Part shown: piece by piece, positions 10,617 through 18,740 of the stretch
How the letters are laid out: every line of letters begins with the position of its first letter
How positions within the stretch are numbered: the first letter of the stretch is position 1
Source of the DNA: Alteromonas lipotrueiana
GTDB lineage: Bacteria > Pseudomonadota > Gammaproteobacteria > Enterobacterales > Alteromonadaceae
NCBI RefSeq assembly: GCF_019249245.1
Contig: NZ_JAESDK010000020.1
Coordinates: 27,084 to 91,083, forward strand
Reading direction: 5' to 3'
DNA: 64,000 bases
The notes under the pieces: model-generated
The model's database searches: none
Told to the model about the DNA's origin: nothing
Seen by the model: the letters and a program-made list of their open reading frames with translations, nothing else
Program-made: the position numbers and the translations under genes

Positions 10617-10941
10617 TAGTGGTCACCCATGAGTTGTAATTGTCCAGTCCCATTAACTGATGAACAAGCTCGTTGTGTTGATGCTGGTATACTTCGTGCG
10701 CCATCGGGCCCACACGCATTCCCGGGGGCAAATGACCATGCGTTATGACATGTGCCCGTGCCTTCGGTAAAAATAAAAATTGTAGCCATTGTTCAAACGA
10801 TAAGGTATCAAGTGCAAAGGGCACAGTTGATGCCAACGCATCGGGCTGTGGCTTATTAAGCTGCCAAAGCTGATGCGTTCTTAAATAGTGTTCAATCTTA
10901 TCAAGCTGGTCTTCAGCAGTATGAGAATCAGTCATCGCCAT
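10606..10941 (-). CDS. yqcC: YqcC family protein (DUF446)
   Basis: Small cytoplasmic protein of unknown function, the first gene of the yqcC-truC-yqcA operon. Similarity to E. coli YqcC is visible in HQLWQLNKPQP, VPFALDTLSFEQWLQFLFLP and LPPGMRVGPMAHEVYQ. The start is ambiguous: ATG at 10941 or 10935 gives about 110 residues, close to the E. coli 109; a further upstream ATG at 10986 would overlap the divergent gene's leader and is less likely. No catalytic motif was seen. Confidence 0.85.
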   Translation of the reverse strand: MAMTDSHTAEDQLDKIEHYLRTHQLWQLNKPQPDALASTVPFALDTLSFEQWLQFLFLPKARAHVITHGHLPPGMRVGPMAHEVYQHQHNELVHQLMGLDNYNSWVTTNDQ

Positions 10942-11046
10942 GGAAAGTAAATTAGTTAAAGACGGCAGTATACCATGTCTGGTCATCGTCTATGCAGACA
11001 GGTAAACTATCGGGCTTATCTTTTTACAGGCAGTACAGGCGGTATC

Positions 11047-12102
11047 ATGAGCGCACAGACAATTGAATCTATCAGTGAATTTTTGCTTCACGCTGGCACT
11101 AATTTTCAGGTTGTCGATATGGGCCGCGGGCTGGTTCCCATTAGTGCACAAACCTTTCTTGATATCGAAAATGGTGTCGCTGTGGTGCCTCGCCCGCGCC
11201 AGGAGCATGCCTGGTTCGCGGTCGTATTCTGGAATACTCAGGATCGTCCCGCTAAAGAATACATCTGGTTTTTAAAGTTACCGGTAGATGAACAAGGTTT
11301 GTTGGTTTGTGCAGCCCGTAATCACTTTTTACAAATTATTGTGGATGCACTGGGCAACTCTTTAGCGCAAGACACCGAACAAGCCGATAAACTTCCCGAT
11401 AATCCGTATAACTTTGTACCGGCTCAATCGCAGATGGCACATTTTACGGCGTTAACTAAGCATTTGCTGAACAAACCGGTGACCAGTGGTACGGATGAGG
11501 TGATCTCCTATATACGCCATCCTGCTGTTGTCGACTGGCAGTTGTTGTCTGTTCAGGCCATTGCTGATACGGCATACCGGCTCGACACCGACCAGCTTGA
11601 CGCTACCCTGGTACAGCATTTCGATATGTACGCAGAAGACTTTCAACAGACTTTATTAAGCGCGCTGGATAACATTTCCCTGCCCGCCCGGTTACAGCAG
11701 TTTTTGCTCACACGGCTTGAACAAAACTGGGAACAACAAAATAACAAAACCGTATTGTTAGCAACACTCAGAGCGGTAAGCAGCGCTAAGCCTGACAGCC
11801 AGCTACAGGCTGTATTAGCCCCCGTGCTTACCAGCGAGCATACCGACATAGACACTTTATCGGTAGTGGCAGCGCGACATTACAATCAACTAAACGATGC
11901 ATTGATGCTGGCATTTTTTGAAAGAGCCGCCTTACTGGATAATAACCAGCATTACCAGGGCGCCCTGTTTCAGGGTTTCTTTGCCGACTTAGTACGCTTA
12001 CCTGAACTGCGGGACCGGGCCTTAACACTATTACGCACCCCAGAACGCAGTGAAATATTAGCCACTGCCATTGGTGCGTTATTTTCGGCTACCAGGAGTT
12101 AA
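11047..12102 (+). CDS. DUF3549 family protein
   Basis: A 351-residue soluble protein, recognised with moderate confidence as the uncharacterised DUF3549 family found beside truC in Vibrio and Alteromonas relatives. The N-terminal part (ISEFLLHAGTNFQVVDMGRG) is the most conserved-looking segment; the rest is helical with no signal peptide or membrane segment. I place the start at ATG 11047; an in-frame ATG at 10975 would add 24 poorly structured residues and overlap the divergent yqcC leader. DUF3301 follows 3 bp after the stop, implying co-transcription. Confidence 0.7.
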   Translation: MSAQTIESISEFLLHAGTNFQVVDMGRGLVPISAQTFLDIENGVAVVPRPRQEHAWFAVVFWNTQDRPAKEYIWFLKLPVDEQGLLVCAARNHFLQIIVDALGNSLAQDTEQADKLPDNPYNFVPAQSQMAHFTALTKHLLNKPVTSGTDEVISYIRHPAVVDWQLLSVQAIADTAYRLDTDQLDATLVQHFDMYAEDFQQTLLSALDNISLPARLQQFLLTRLEQNWEQQNNKTVLLATLRAVSSAKPDSQLQAVLAPVLTSEHTDIDTLSVVAARHYNQLNDALMLAFFERAALLDNNQHYQGALFQGFFADLVRLPELRDRALTLLRTPERSEILATAIGALFSATRS

Positions 12103-12105
12103 TCG

Positions 12106-12411
12106 GTGACATTAGGTGAACTGACGCTATTTTTACTTTTGCTGGCAATAGCCTTTCAATTTTGGCGTATACGCAGTATCAGTGAACGTGCCTACGGGCA
12201 TGTTGAACATTACTGCAAAACACATCAATTACAGCTACTGTCGGTGGCCCGCAAAAAAACCAGACTGTCATTTAAATACGCAAAAATTGACTGGTGGTCG
12301 GTGTTTGTATTTGAGTTTTCGGGAAATGGTGAAGACCGCTACGTCGGAGAGATGGAAATGATAGGTCAGAAGGTGATTCGTACTCAGCTACCGCCGTACC
12401 GTACAAATTAG
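12106..12411 (+). CDS. DUF3301 family membrane-anchored protein
   Basis: A 101-residue protein starting at GTG 12106. One N-terminal hydrophobic segment (about residues 5-20) is followed by a basic, cytoplasm-facing domain ending in RYVGEMEMIGQKVIRTQLPP, the hallmark of DUF3301. Function is unknown. Its pairing with DUF3549 next to truC is the usual context. Its stop lies 52 bp from the 3' end of the convergent CsrB-like RNA, whose terminator may serve both. Confidence 0.75.
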   Translation: MTLGELTLFLLLLAIAFQFWRIRSISERAYGHVEHYCKTHQLQLLSVARKKTRLSFKYAKIDWWSVFVFEFSGNGEDRYVGEMEMIGQKVIRTQLPPYRTN

Positions 12412-12462
12412 AAAAATTATCCGCGCCCAGGGGCCGTTTACTGTTTAAATTAAACTCATACG

Positions 12463-12495
12463 AAAAAGCGATAACCATAAAGATTATCGCTTTTA
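12463..12495 (-). terminator. Intrinsic terminator of the CsrB-like RNA
   Basis: On the minus strand AAAAGCGATAATC, a TTTAT loop and GGTTATCGCTTTT form a 13-bp stem (one G-T pair) continuing into a T run. It defines the 3' end of the RNA and could also act on the opposing DUF3301 transcript. Confidence 0.93.
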
Positions 12496-12993
12496 TCGAA
12501 TGTCGAGCATCCTTTTCCGGCTTTCCTTAGCTACTGAAACTATCCTGGTTTCGCTCCTTAAGTGCCCTGTCCCTTTCGCCCTGCTAAATCCTGCGCAGGC
12601 TACCAAATACTGGTAGATCCCTTTCCTTTTGTCCATTTGTTAGTAACACAGTCCGGTGTGCTACCGCTTTCATCCAATGAAAGTGCTCCCCTGCCCCACT
12701 TCCTTTGGGTTTCATTCCATGATTTAGCGCCCTGCATTGCTTATCTTCCCTGATAAGCGCTGTCGTCCCTGATACAATCCATCGAAATCCGGTCCTTCGG
12801 CTAATCCTTTTCCTTGCTACCACGCCCTGTGGTTTCTTCGCATATGAAGATGTCCAGCTGTTCGCTCCATCGAACATTCCAAGCAAGCTGTGCAACAAGT
12901 CCTTGTGCACGGGTATCCTGTTCAGTTCCTTCGGATATGTTCGTGTGCCATCCTGACTCGTCGTGTGTCCGTGTGACAAAACCTATGTTACTG
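12463..12993 (-). ncRNA. csrB: CsrB-family regulatory RNA (CsrA sponge)
   Basis: The minus strand carries about 30 GGA motifs in roughly 500 nt, mostly as AGGA, AGGGA or TGGA, and many lie in the loops of short perfect hairpins: 12739-12758 (7-bp stem, AGGGAA loop), 12667-12683 (6 bp, TTGGA loop), 12860-12875 (5 bp, ATGGAG loop) and 12536-12552 (5 bp, AGGA in loop). This is the architecture of CsrB/RsmZ RNAs, which sequester the translational regulator CsrA. It ends in a strong intrinsic terminator and a GacA-type box lies about 160 bp upstream of the presumed start. It sits next to yqcC/truC; in E. coli csrB lies between yqcC and syd. The 5' end is estimated to within about 10 nt. At about 530 nt it is longer than E. 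coli CsrB (369 nt). Short open frames inside are not convincing genes. Confidence 0.88.
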
Positions 12994-13146
12994 CGATAAA
13001 GATTAATTGCGATAGCCAATTAACAAATTTTTAATGACAATATTTTGACACTTATTGAACTTTTTCAAAATTGCCTGTTAAAACATAAGCTTTATACTTA
13101 AGTCTAATGATAAGTACCGTGAAATGTAGCCTATATTTAGTATAAA

Positions 13147-13164
13147 TGTACGATATTTCTTACA
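13147..13164 (-). promoter_or_regulatory. GacA/UvrY/VarA-type upstream activating box for csrB
   Basis: On the minus strand the 18-bp sequence is TGTAAG-AAATAT-CGTACA, which differs from the GacA-box consensus TGTAAG-N6-CTTACA at one position. Its centre is about 160 bp upstream of the estimated csrB start, close to the distance known for UvrY/GacA sites in E. coli csrB and Pseudomonas rsm genes. The sequence is seen; the binding is inferred. Confidence 0.65.
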
Positions 13165-13493
13165 GAGAATGTCGGTTTATAAGACTTATTGAATTCATAC
13201 TAAGCTGTTTAAATGCGCTTTAAGAAATACAGTTTCTCACTAAGCTCATCTTTGTCCAGTTCAGTTACCGTTCCAGCCCGCATAAACATTTTTAACGTAC
13301 AAAAATGTCTGTTTGGAAAAAATACGGTAGTAGAACGTTAAAGTATCAACCAGTATAAAAAATCAATATGACCAATATGAACTTTTTGGTTACAATAGCA
13401 CCCAACCAATGTCTTATAATTTTTGCCTGATGTATAGGCTTCGCGGTACACTGACTACTGTTGATATTTTTTTCGTAAACGAATGGTGCAAAT

Positions 13494-14225
13494 ATGAAGC
13501 GACGCAGGCGTTTTTGGCGAGTGGTCGAAAAATTAGAAATACTGATCGACAATGGGGTCTATCCTGTTGGAACTCGGCTACCAGCAGAAAGAGAGCTTGC
13601 CGAAACGTACGAGGTTAGCCGTCCCACTATTCGTGAAGCAATTATTGCTTTAGAGGTGCTTGAGCGGGTTGAAGTAAAAACGGGCTCTGGGGTTTTTGTG
13701 GTTAATGCGGGTGTCGCCGAGCAACCCGGACAAGCGATTAGTGCTTTTGAGCTTACTCAGGCCCGGGCGTTAGTTGAAGCTGAAGCGGCAGCGCTAGCCG
13801 CAGCCACCATTAAATCTGAAGAGTTAGGTGAGCTAAAACAAACCTTAGAAGATATGACACAGGCAGAACTGGCCGATGCTGCTGATCAGCGTTTTCATGA
13901 GATCATCGCTCAGGCCACCCGCAATAGTGCTATGGTGATGACCATTCAGAATCTCTGGAAGTTACGACGTTCAGAGCCAATGATTGTCTCGGCATATCAG
14001 GATGTATGTTCGCAAAGTATAGAGCAAAGATTAATCGAGCATACTTCTATTTATGAGGCTATTGCTAAGCGCGACTCTCCGGGCGCTCGTAAAGCCATGC
14101 ATAATCATTTTGATCGGCTAATAAACGCGTTATTTGCCGCCAGTGAAGCAAAAGCACTTGAAGAAATTAAGCGAAAAACAGACGAAACACGCGGGCTTTA
14201 TTCGATATCGCACCTGACCGACTAA
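13494..14225 (+). CDS. GntR-family (FadR/UxuR subfamily, FCD domain) regulator, probable alginate repressor
   Basis: A 243-residue transcription factor. The N-terminal winged helix-turn-helix contains the GntR motif (YPVGTRLPAERELAETYEVS, then RPTIREAIIALEVLERVEVK), and the C-terminal two-thirds is an all-helical FCD effector domain with the ALVEAEAAALAAA segment. FCD regulators bind sugar acids or related metabolites; UxuR and ExuR of this subfamily sense hexuronates. It stands divergent from csrB and convergent with the alginate TonB receptor, so it most likely controls that locus, probably responding to KDG or an alginate catabolite. An UxuR-like palindrome at 17901 is a candidate operator. 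Start ATG 13494. Confidence 0.85.
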   Translation: MKRRRRFWRVVEKLEILIDNGVYPVGTRLPAERELAETYEVSRPTIREAIIALEVLERVEVKTGSGVFVVNAGVAEQPGQAISAFELTQARALVEAEAAALAAATIKSEELGELKQTLEDMTQAELADAADQRFHEIIAQATRNSAMVMTIQNLWKLRRSEPMIVSAYQDVCSQSIEQRLIEHTSIYEAIAKRDSPGARKAMHNHFDRLINALFAASEAKALEEIKRKTDETRGLYSISHLTD

Positions 14226-14259
14226 ACGTGTTTACCTATAGCCTGCGGTAACAATTAAC

Positions 14260-14295
14260 AATGGCACGTTTCAGGCTTATCTGAAACGTGCCATT
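14260..14295. terminator. 15-bp perfect hairpin after the GntR gene
   Basis: A 15-bp inverted repeat (AATGGCACGTTTCAG, GCTTAT loop) starts 35 bp after the GntR stop. There is no clear T tract on either side, so it may be a terminator of weak type or an mRNA-stabilising hairpin. Confidence 0.5.
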
Positions 14296-14487
14296 AGCTA
14301 AATCTACTCTCCTGCCTCGCTCAATATCTTTGGTAATGTTAAATCAGCCGTTAGTGTCTGCCTTGAAACACACCTACGGTATGTATAGTAAAAAACTAAC
14401 CCAAGCGCTTTTTTTAAAATTAAGGGCATAAACCCGTGACCAGGGCAATTCATGGTGCGTGAGATACTAAGCGAGAGCCTGAAAACA

Positions 14488-14520
14488 CAAAACGCCTGAT
14501 GAGCTCCATCAGGCGTTTTG
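14488..14520. terminator. Terminator of the TonB-dependent receptor gene
   Basis: CAAAACGCCTGAT and ATCAGGCGTTTTG form a 13-bp perfect stem with a 7-nt loop, 66 bp downstream of the receptor stop (minus strand). T and A tracts flank both arms, so it may act in both directions. The whole 14226-14586 gap holds only this, the hairpin at 14260 and a TTTGGTAATG half-site at about 14331. Confidence 0.8.
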
Positions 14521-14586
14521 AATTACATAGGCGTTAGCTTGTTTAACCTTTGACGCCATTTGCTTTTGGGAAAAACCACGTTTGTA

Positions 14587-17553
14587 TCAGAAAGTATAGC
14601 TTGCCCCAAACGTGACTCTTCGGTCGGTTAATCCCTGGAAGCACAACAATGCTCCTTCAGTAACACAAGACTGTTCTACATCGGACCGTGTCAGGTTTAC
14701 GGCTTCAATTCCAACGTTTAGCTGATCGGTAACATCGTAGCTAATACTGGCATTTAACTGGCCACGGTCGTTTTGTACCACGGGAAAACCCCACGGAAAG
14801 CTGGAAGTGCTACCAAAATCGGTAGAACGATACGCTTCACGCCAGGTATAGCGAGCACGTACTGACAAGTCATATTTTTCGTAAAACACGGTGACGTTAT
14901 AGGAGTTTTCTGAAAGATCCAGCAGTGACTGCACAGCTTGCACATCAATATCTTCGTTTCCGGTGGTACGGGCAAAGACACTGTTTGCACGGCTTGTGGC
15001 GGTGTCTAATGCTTCACCACCGCTGAAGTCCTGATAGGTGTAGTTTGCAAGAAGACCAAATCCTGATGCCCAACCCAGCGACTCTTCAAAATTAGATAAG
15101 TCATATTGAAACGCAATTTCGACACCCTGCTGGGTGGTTTCGTCGTTATCATTGATGGTGGTTTGAGTAGGTACACACACCCCTACGCCTGGCTCTGGTC
15201 CAAACACATTGATATCGGCTATGGGGTTGAATATTCCGCCATCTTCACACACCGGCCCGGTGGTATCGCGAAAGCCTGAATTGGGATCTTCGAATGGGTC
15301 GCTTTGCTGAGTTACGTGCAGGTCAGAGCGCTCTTTATGAAAATAACCCACGCTTAACAGTGCCGCTGGAGCAAAATACCATTCAGCGGTAATGTCGAAA
15401 GACGTGACTTTTTCAGGTAGCAGACCCGGGTTACCAATTGATGTAGCGTTGTTGGGACTGGTGCTAAATGTTACCGACGTAGAAAGATCGTTAAAATCCG
15501 GACGACGAATATCCTGTGACCACCCTACCCGAACAATCACGTCTTCCATTAAATCGGCAACCACATTAAACCGTGGCAAAACAAAGTCGTAATCGCCACT
15601 TGATGCCACCTGCTCAACAATCTGACTACCATCGGCGCCGATGGTTACTGAGTTACCTACAGAGTCGACATCTGTTTGTAAATAGCGCACCCCAAAATTA
15701 CCACGGAACATTTCGTATTCAAAATTACCCTGGGCATAAAGCGCATGGGTTGTCTCTTCAATATCGAAAAAAGCACTGACCTGAGACGTAGGTGAACTGA
15801 TAGGAGCCCGGTCAGAACCGGTAATGGCATTATTCGCCACAATAGCATTGTTTAAAGTATCTAATACCCGGGCTGAATCAGAGGAAGCTAACTCAGGATC
15901 AATCAGCAAGAAGTCGCGTATATACAGTTCACGGCCGTCAGCGTCGTTAAAGTTGTCAGGACCAGCGGTAAGAATGTCGGCAAACAAGCTGCCGCGTGGG
16001 CTGTCGGCAAAATCCCGCAAGCCTACATTAGAGCGAATTTGATCAGATACACTGCTGGTTTTGCTATAGCGATACCCAAAGTCTACAGATGTAACATAGG
16101 TATCAAGATAATATCTGAAGTCTGTTCTGAACGCGTCTTCCTGGTTTTCGGTGGTATCCTGACCAATATTGACATCGCGCAGTACCACATTATCGGGGTC
16201 TAACAATTGTTGTGAAGTAGGCGCATTTGCTTCACTGGTAGCAATACCGTAACTAAGAGCACCGCCTGATAGGTCATAGGCCAGAGGCGTACCATTTTCG
16301 TTAGAATCATTAACCTCAACATTTGGGTTGATAAAGTTGAGTGTGGTATTGAAGCTGGGCGTGGTTGAATCTGACGAAGAAGAAGAAACTTCTGCACTGA
16401 CAAATAGCTTATCGCCCTGCCATTCACCACCAAAACGAAAAACCCTGCTGTCGGTAATACGTGAATTGGTGTCACTCGAAAAACGTAGGTTAGGATCGCC
16501 GCCCCCTTCCTCTACCGGCAATACGCCTCGAACTGCAGCTTGTATACTGCCTAAATCCTGACCATCTAACGAACCAAAATCTACGGTTTCAAACGCTTCT
16601 GGTACAGAAACGTCACGCAAATCGCTTACGCCTGAAGCCTGAACCCGTGAGCTTTCCTGACGTCGCTCCTGGTCATTTATTACCGCATCAAAATAAAGTT
16701 TCGTGTTTTCGCTAGGTGCCCATTCTAAAGTTCCGGCAAGGTTTACCGTTTCATATTCGTAATTATCGTAATCCTGATTTAAAAACTGGATGGGCAAAAA
16801 GTCAAACGACTGTGCGCTAGGCACACCACTGTCTGAGGTTACGATATTGTCGCGATCGGCACGAGGACGAAAGGCGGTGACATCTTGCTCGCTGTAACTA
16901 CCGCTTAGTACTACCCCAAATTCGCCGGCATCGGTTTCCCAGTTGTCGCCCCAGGCGCCCGAAATTCTGGGCGTAATGCCATCTGTAGATAAGCTGCTGT
17001 CTTCACCCTGAACCCTGATTGAACCCAGCATCTCTTTTAATTGCAACGGTCTGATGGTTCTTAAATTAATGGTGGCGCCCACTGAGCCTTCAATGGTTTT
17101 TGCCTGAGGAGATTTGATAACTTCTACAGCAGAAATAATAGCTGATGAAACATCTTCAAAATCAATACCGCTACGGCCCGCTCCCGAACCAACCGTAGAC
17201 ACGCCATTTATTTCAGTTCTGTTAGCATTGGTTCCACGTATTTGTACGCCAGTTCCCACCCCTGCTTCACGGGTAATCTGAATACCGGTGACATTTTCTA
17301 AAACTTCAGCCAGATTTTGGTCAGGAAGCTTACCAATATCAACTGCCTGAATAACTTCAACAAGGCTGTCTGATGATCGTTTTTCTGCCAGCGCATTGGT
17401 CAAAGACTGACGAATTCCAGACACCTCAATGACTTCAACCGCTACATCCTCTTCTTCTGTAGGCTGAGCTTCCTGGGCCTGTACATAGTTTGCTGCTGCA
17501 GTCGCAGAGAGCATCATTAGAGTTAATTTAGAAAGTTTGTAGCGCATCATCAT
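14587..17553 (-). CDS. TonB-dependent outer-membrane receptor (probable alginate oligosaccharide uptake)
   Basis: A 988-residue outer-membrane receptor. A signal peptide (residues about 1-26, ending VQAQ) is followed by a plug domain (about 60-180: VEVIQAVDIGKLPDQNLAEV, then IQIRGTNANRTEING) and a long beta-barrel with aromatic C-terminus GASYTF. The plug resembles the carbohydrate-associated TonB receptors common in Alteromonadales and Xanthomonas. It would import alginate oligomers at the cost of proton-motive force via TonB. It faces the same way as the alginate operon and is preceded by a 490-bp intergenic region that likely contains its own promoter. Substrate is inferred from context. 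Confidence 0.9.
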   Translation of the reverse strand: MMMRYKLSKLTLMMLSATAAANYVQAQEAQPTEEEDVAVEVIEVSGIRQSLTNALAEKRSSDSLVEVIQAVDIGKLPDQNLAEVLENVTGIQITREAGVGTGVQIRGTNANRTEINGVSTVGSGAGRSGIDFEDVSSAIISAVEVIKSPQAKTIEGSVGATINLRTIRPLQLKEMLGSIRVQGEDSSLSTDGITPRISGAWGDNWETDAGEFGVVLSGSYSEQDVTAFRPRADRDNIVTSDSGVPSAQSFDFLPIQFLNQDYDNYEYETVNLAGTLEWAPSENTKLYFDAVINDQERRQESSRVQASGVSDLRDVSVPEAFETVDFGSLDGQDLGSIQAAVRGVLPVEEGGGDPNLRFSSDTNSRITDSRVFRFGGEWQGDKLFVSAEVSSSSSDSTTPSFNTTLNFINPNVEVNDSNENGTPLAYDLSGGALSYGIATSEANAPTSQQLLDPDNVVLRDVNIGQDTTENQEDAFRTDFRYYLDTYVTSVDFGYRYSKTSSVSDQIRSNVGLRDFADSPRGSLFADILTAGPDNFNDADGRELYIRDFLLIDPELASSDSARVLDTLNNAIVANNAITGSDRAPISSPTSQVSAFFDIEETTHALYAQGNFEYEMFRGNFGVRYLQTDVDSVGNSVTIGADGSQIVEQVASSGDYDFVLPRFNVVADLMEDVIVRVGWSQDIRRPDFNDLSTSVTFSTSPNNATSIGNPGLLPEKVTSFDITAEWYFAPAALLSVGYFHKERSDLHVTQQSDPFEDPNSGFRDTTGPVCEDGGIFNPIADINVFGPEPGVGVCVPTQTTINDNDETTQQGVEIAFQYDLSNFEESLGWASGFGLLANYTYQDFSGGEALDTATSRANSVFARTTGNEDIDVQAVQSLLDLSENSYNVTVFYEKYDLSVRARYTWREAYRSTDFGSTSSFPWGFPVVQNDRGQLNASISYDVTDQLNVGIEAVNLTRSDVEQSCVTEGALLCFQGLTDRRVTFGASYTF

Positions 17554-17900
17554 TCTTCACCCGTTAACCATTATGTTGATAGATGTAAATACTGAGCCGA
17601 GATCCGGCTTTTAGATTCACACTTTATTTACCTAATAGTTACAAGCAAAAGACCAAAGGTCAACCTATTGTTAATCAATTTAATACATAATTTGAACTTT
17701 GTTTATTACCAATTGTTCAATCCAGATAATTTCACCAATAGATAAAAGTACTTTTATTATAGATATCAAAGGCAAACAGGGATTCGCATAGCTCTATGCA
17801 TTGTCCTATAAATAACTAAAAACAATCTCGTAACTTTCTTTTATTACTAATTACTATAAACAATGTAGTTAAGAAGCCAATAAAATAACACCTAGGAAAA
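17554..17900 (-). promoter_or_regulatory. AT-rich promoter region of the TonB receptor gene
   Basis: About 350 bp of AT-rich noncoding DNA precede the receptor start. It includes ATTGTTAATCAAT at 17667-17679 and an ATTACCAAT half-site at 17705-17713, both related to the palindrome at 17901. No confident -10/-35 pair was chosen. Confidence 0.4.
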
Positions 17901-17914
17901 ATTGGATAACCAAT
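17901..17914. promoter_or_regulatory. Candidate operator for the GntR/FCD regulator
   Basis: ATTGGATAACCAAT has the arms ATTGG and CCAAT separated by 4 bp. The UxuR/ExuR consensus in enterobacteria (recalled) is ATTGGTATACCAAT, with the same arms and spacing. It lies upstream of the TonB receptor gene and just past the kdgA terminator. Assignment to the regulator at 13494 is inference. Confidence 0.5.
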
Positions 17915-17969
17915 TAAAGTAAGAGAGTATGTTGGAGCGTAGAAAGGAGTTTCAGCATAGAAAACTTTT

Positions 17970-17999
17970 AATAAAAAGGCCGTTTAACTAACGACCTTT
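17970..17999 (-). terminator. Terminator of the alginate operon (after kdgA)
   Basis: On the minus strand AAAGGTCGTT, an AGTTA loop and AACGGCCTTT form a stem with one G-T pair, followed by TTTAT. It starts 50 bp after the KDPG aldolase stop and marks the end of the catabolic operon. Confidence 0.8.
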
Positions 18000-18048
18000 C
18001 AATACTAGCGTGAAGCTTTTGTGCGGTTATAAATGGTATAGGCCGGGT

Positions 18049-18663
18049 TTAACGTGCCTGAATACAGGCTTCGGTTATCGCTTGCCAGTTACCCTGAGCA
18101 ACTTCTTTCGCGGGCACTATCCAAGTCCCCCCTACTGCTATTACATTAGGCAGTGACAAATATTCGTCTTTATTTTGTTGGTTCACGCCCCCGGTAGGAC
18201 AAAAGGTGACTGATTGAAATACTGAGGAGATGGCCGAAAGAAACTTAGGGCCTCCCGACAGCGCTGCGGGAAACAACTTTTGCTCGTTAAAGCCAGCCTC
18301 TAATGTTAAAAGAATGTCACCGGTGTTGGAGACCCCTGGCAATACGGGCACGTCAACTGACTTGAGCTCCTGTAAAAGTGATGCAGAAACTGCCGGTGTC
18401 ACGATAAAATCAGCTTGCGCAGCTAATGCCTGCTCTAAAACCTTTGCATTAAGTACCGTACCAGCGCCAACACTTAAATTAGGAAGTGCTTTTTTAATTT
18501 CACTTAAAGCCTGCAACGAAGAAGGCGTACGTAGTACCACCTCAACCACGTTTAACCCTGCTTTTTCCATGGCCCTTGCAATACTCACCCCTTCTTCAGG
18601 AGAGTCGGTTTGAATAATAGGTAACAGGCGTTGTTCGCCCATCAAACTGGAGAATTTTTTCAT
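18049..18663 (-). CDS. eda: 2-keto-3-deoxy-6-phosphogluconate aldolase (KDPG aldolase)
   Basis: Cleaves KDPG to pyruvate and glyceraldehyde-3-phosphate, the last step of alginate monomer breakdown. This 204-residue TIM barrel has the catalytic residues of Eda: a Glu and Arg in EVVLRTPSS (Glu41, Arg45) and the Schiff-base Lys140 in SGGPKFLSAI, plus the phosphate loop FCPTGGVNQQN. It is the last gene of the operon, 77 bp after the KDG kinase. Whether it also acts in the Entner-Doudoroff pathway cannot be told from this window. Confidence 0.95.
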   Translation of the reverse strand: MKKFSSLMGEQRLLPIIQTDSPEEGVSIARAMEKAGLNVVEVVLRTPSSLQALSEIKKALPNLSVGAGTVLNAKVLEQALAAQADFIVTPAVSASLLQELKSVDVPVLPGVSNTGDILLTLEAGFNEQKLFPAALSGGPKFLSAISSVFQSVTFCPTGGVNQQNKDEYLSLPNVIAVGGTWIVPAKEVAQGNWQAITEACIQAR

Positions 18664-18740
18664 TGATTATGCTCTAACGTTGATTAGCTACTTGGATAAA
18701 TTCGAAACATTGCCGCTAACGAGTTAACCTTTTTAACTCA

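Noticed and set aside
12584..13019. Two minus-strand open frames (131 and 72 codons) with starts
   Set aside because: They lie inside the CsrB-like RNA; their residues follow repeated GGA hairpins, there is no ribosome-binding site, and they overlap each other. The RNA explanation fits all of the region.
15392..16561. Plus-strand frames inside the TonB receptor gene
   Set aside because: Antisense shadows of a well-supported 988-residue receptor.
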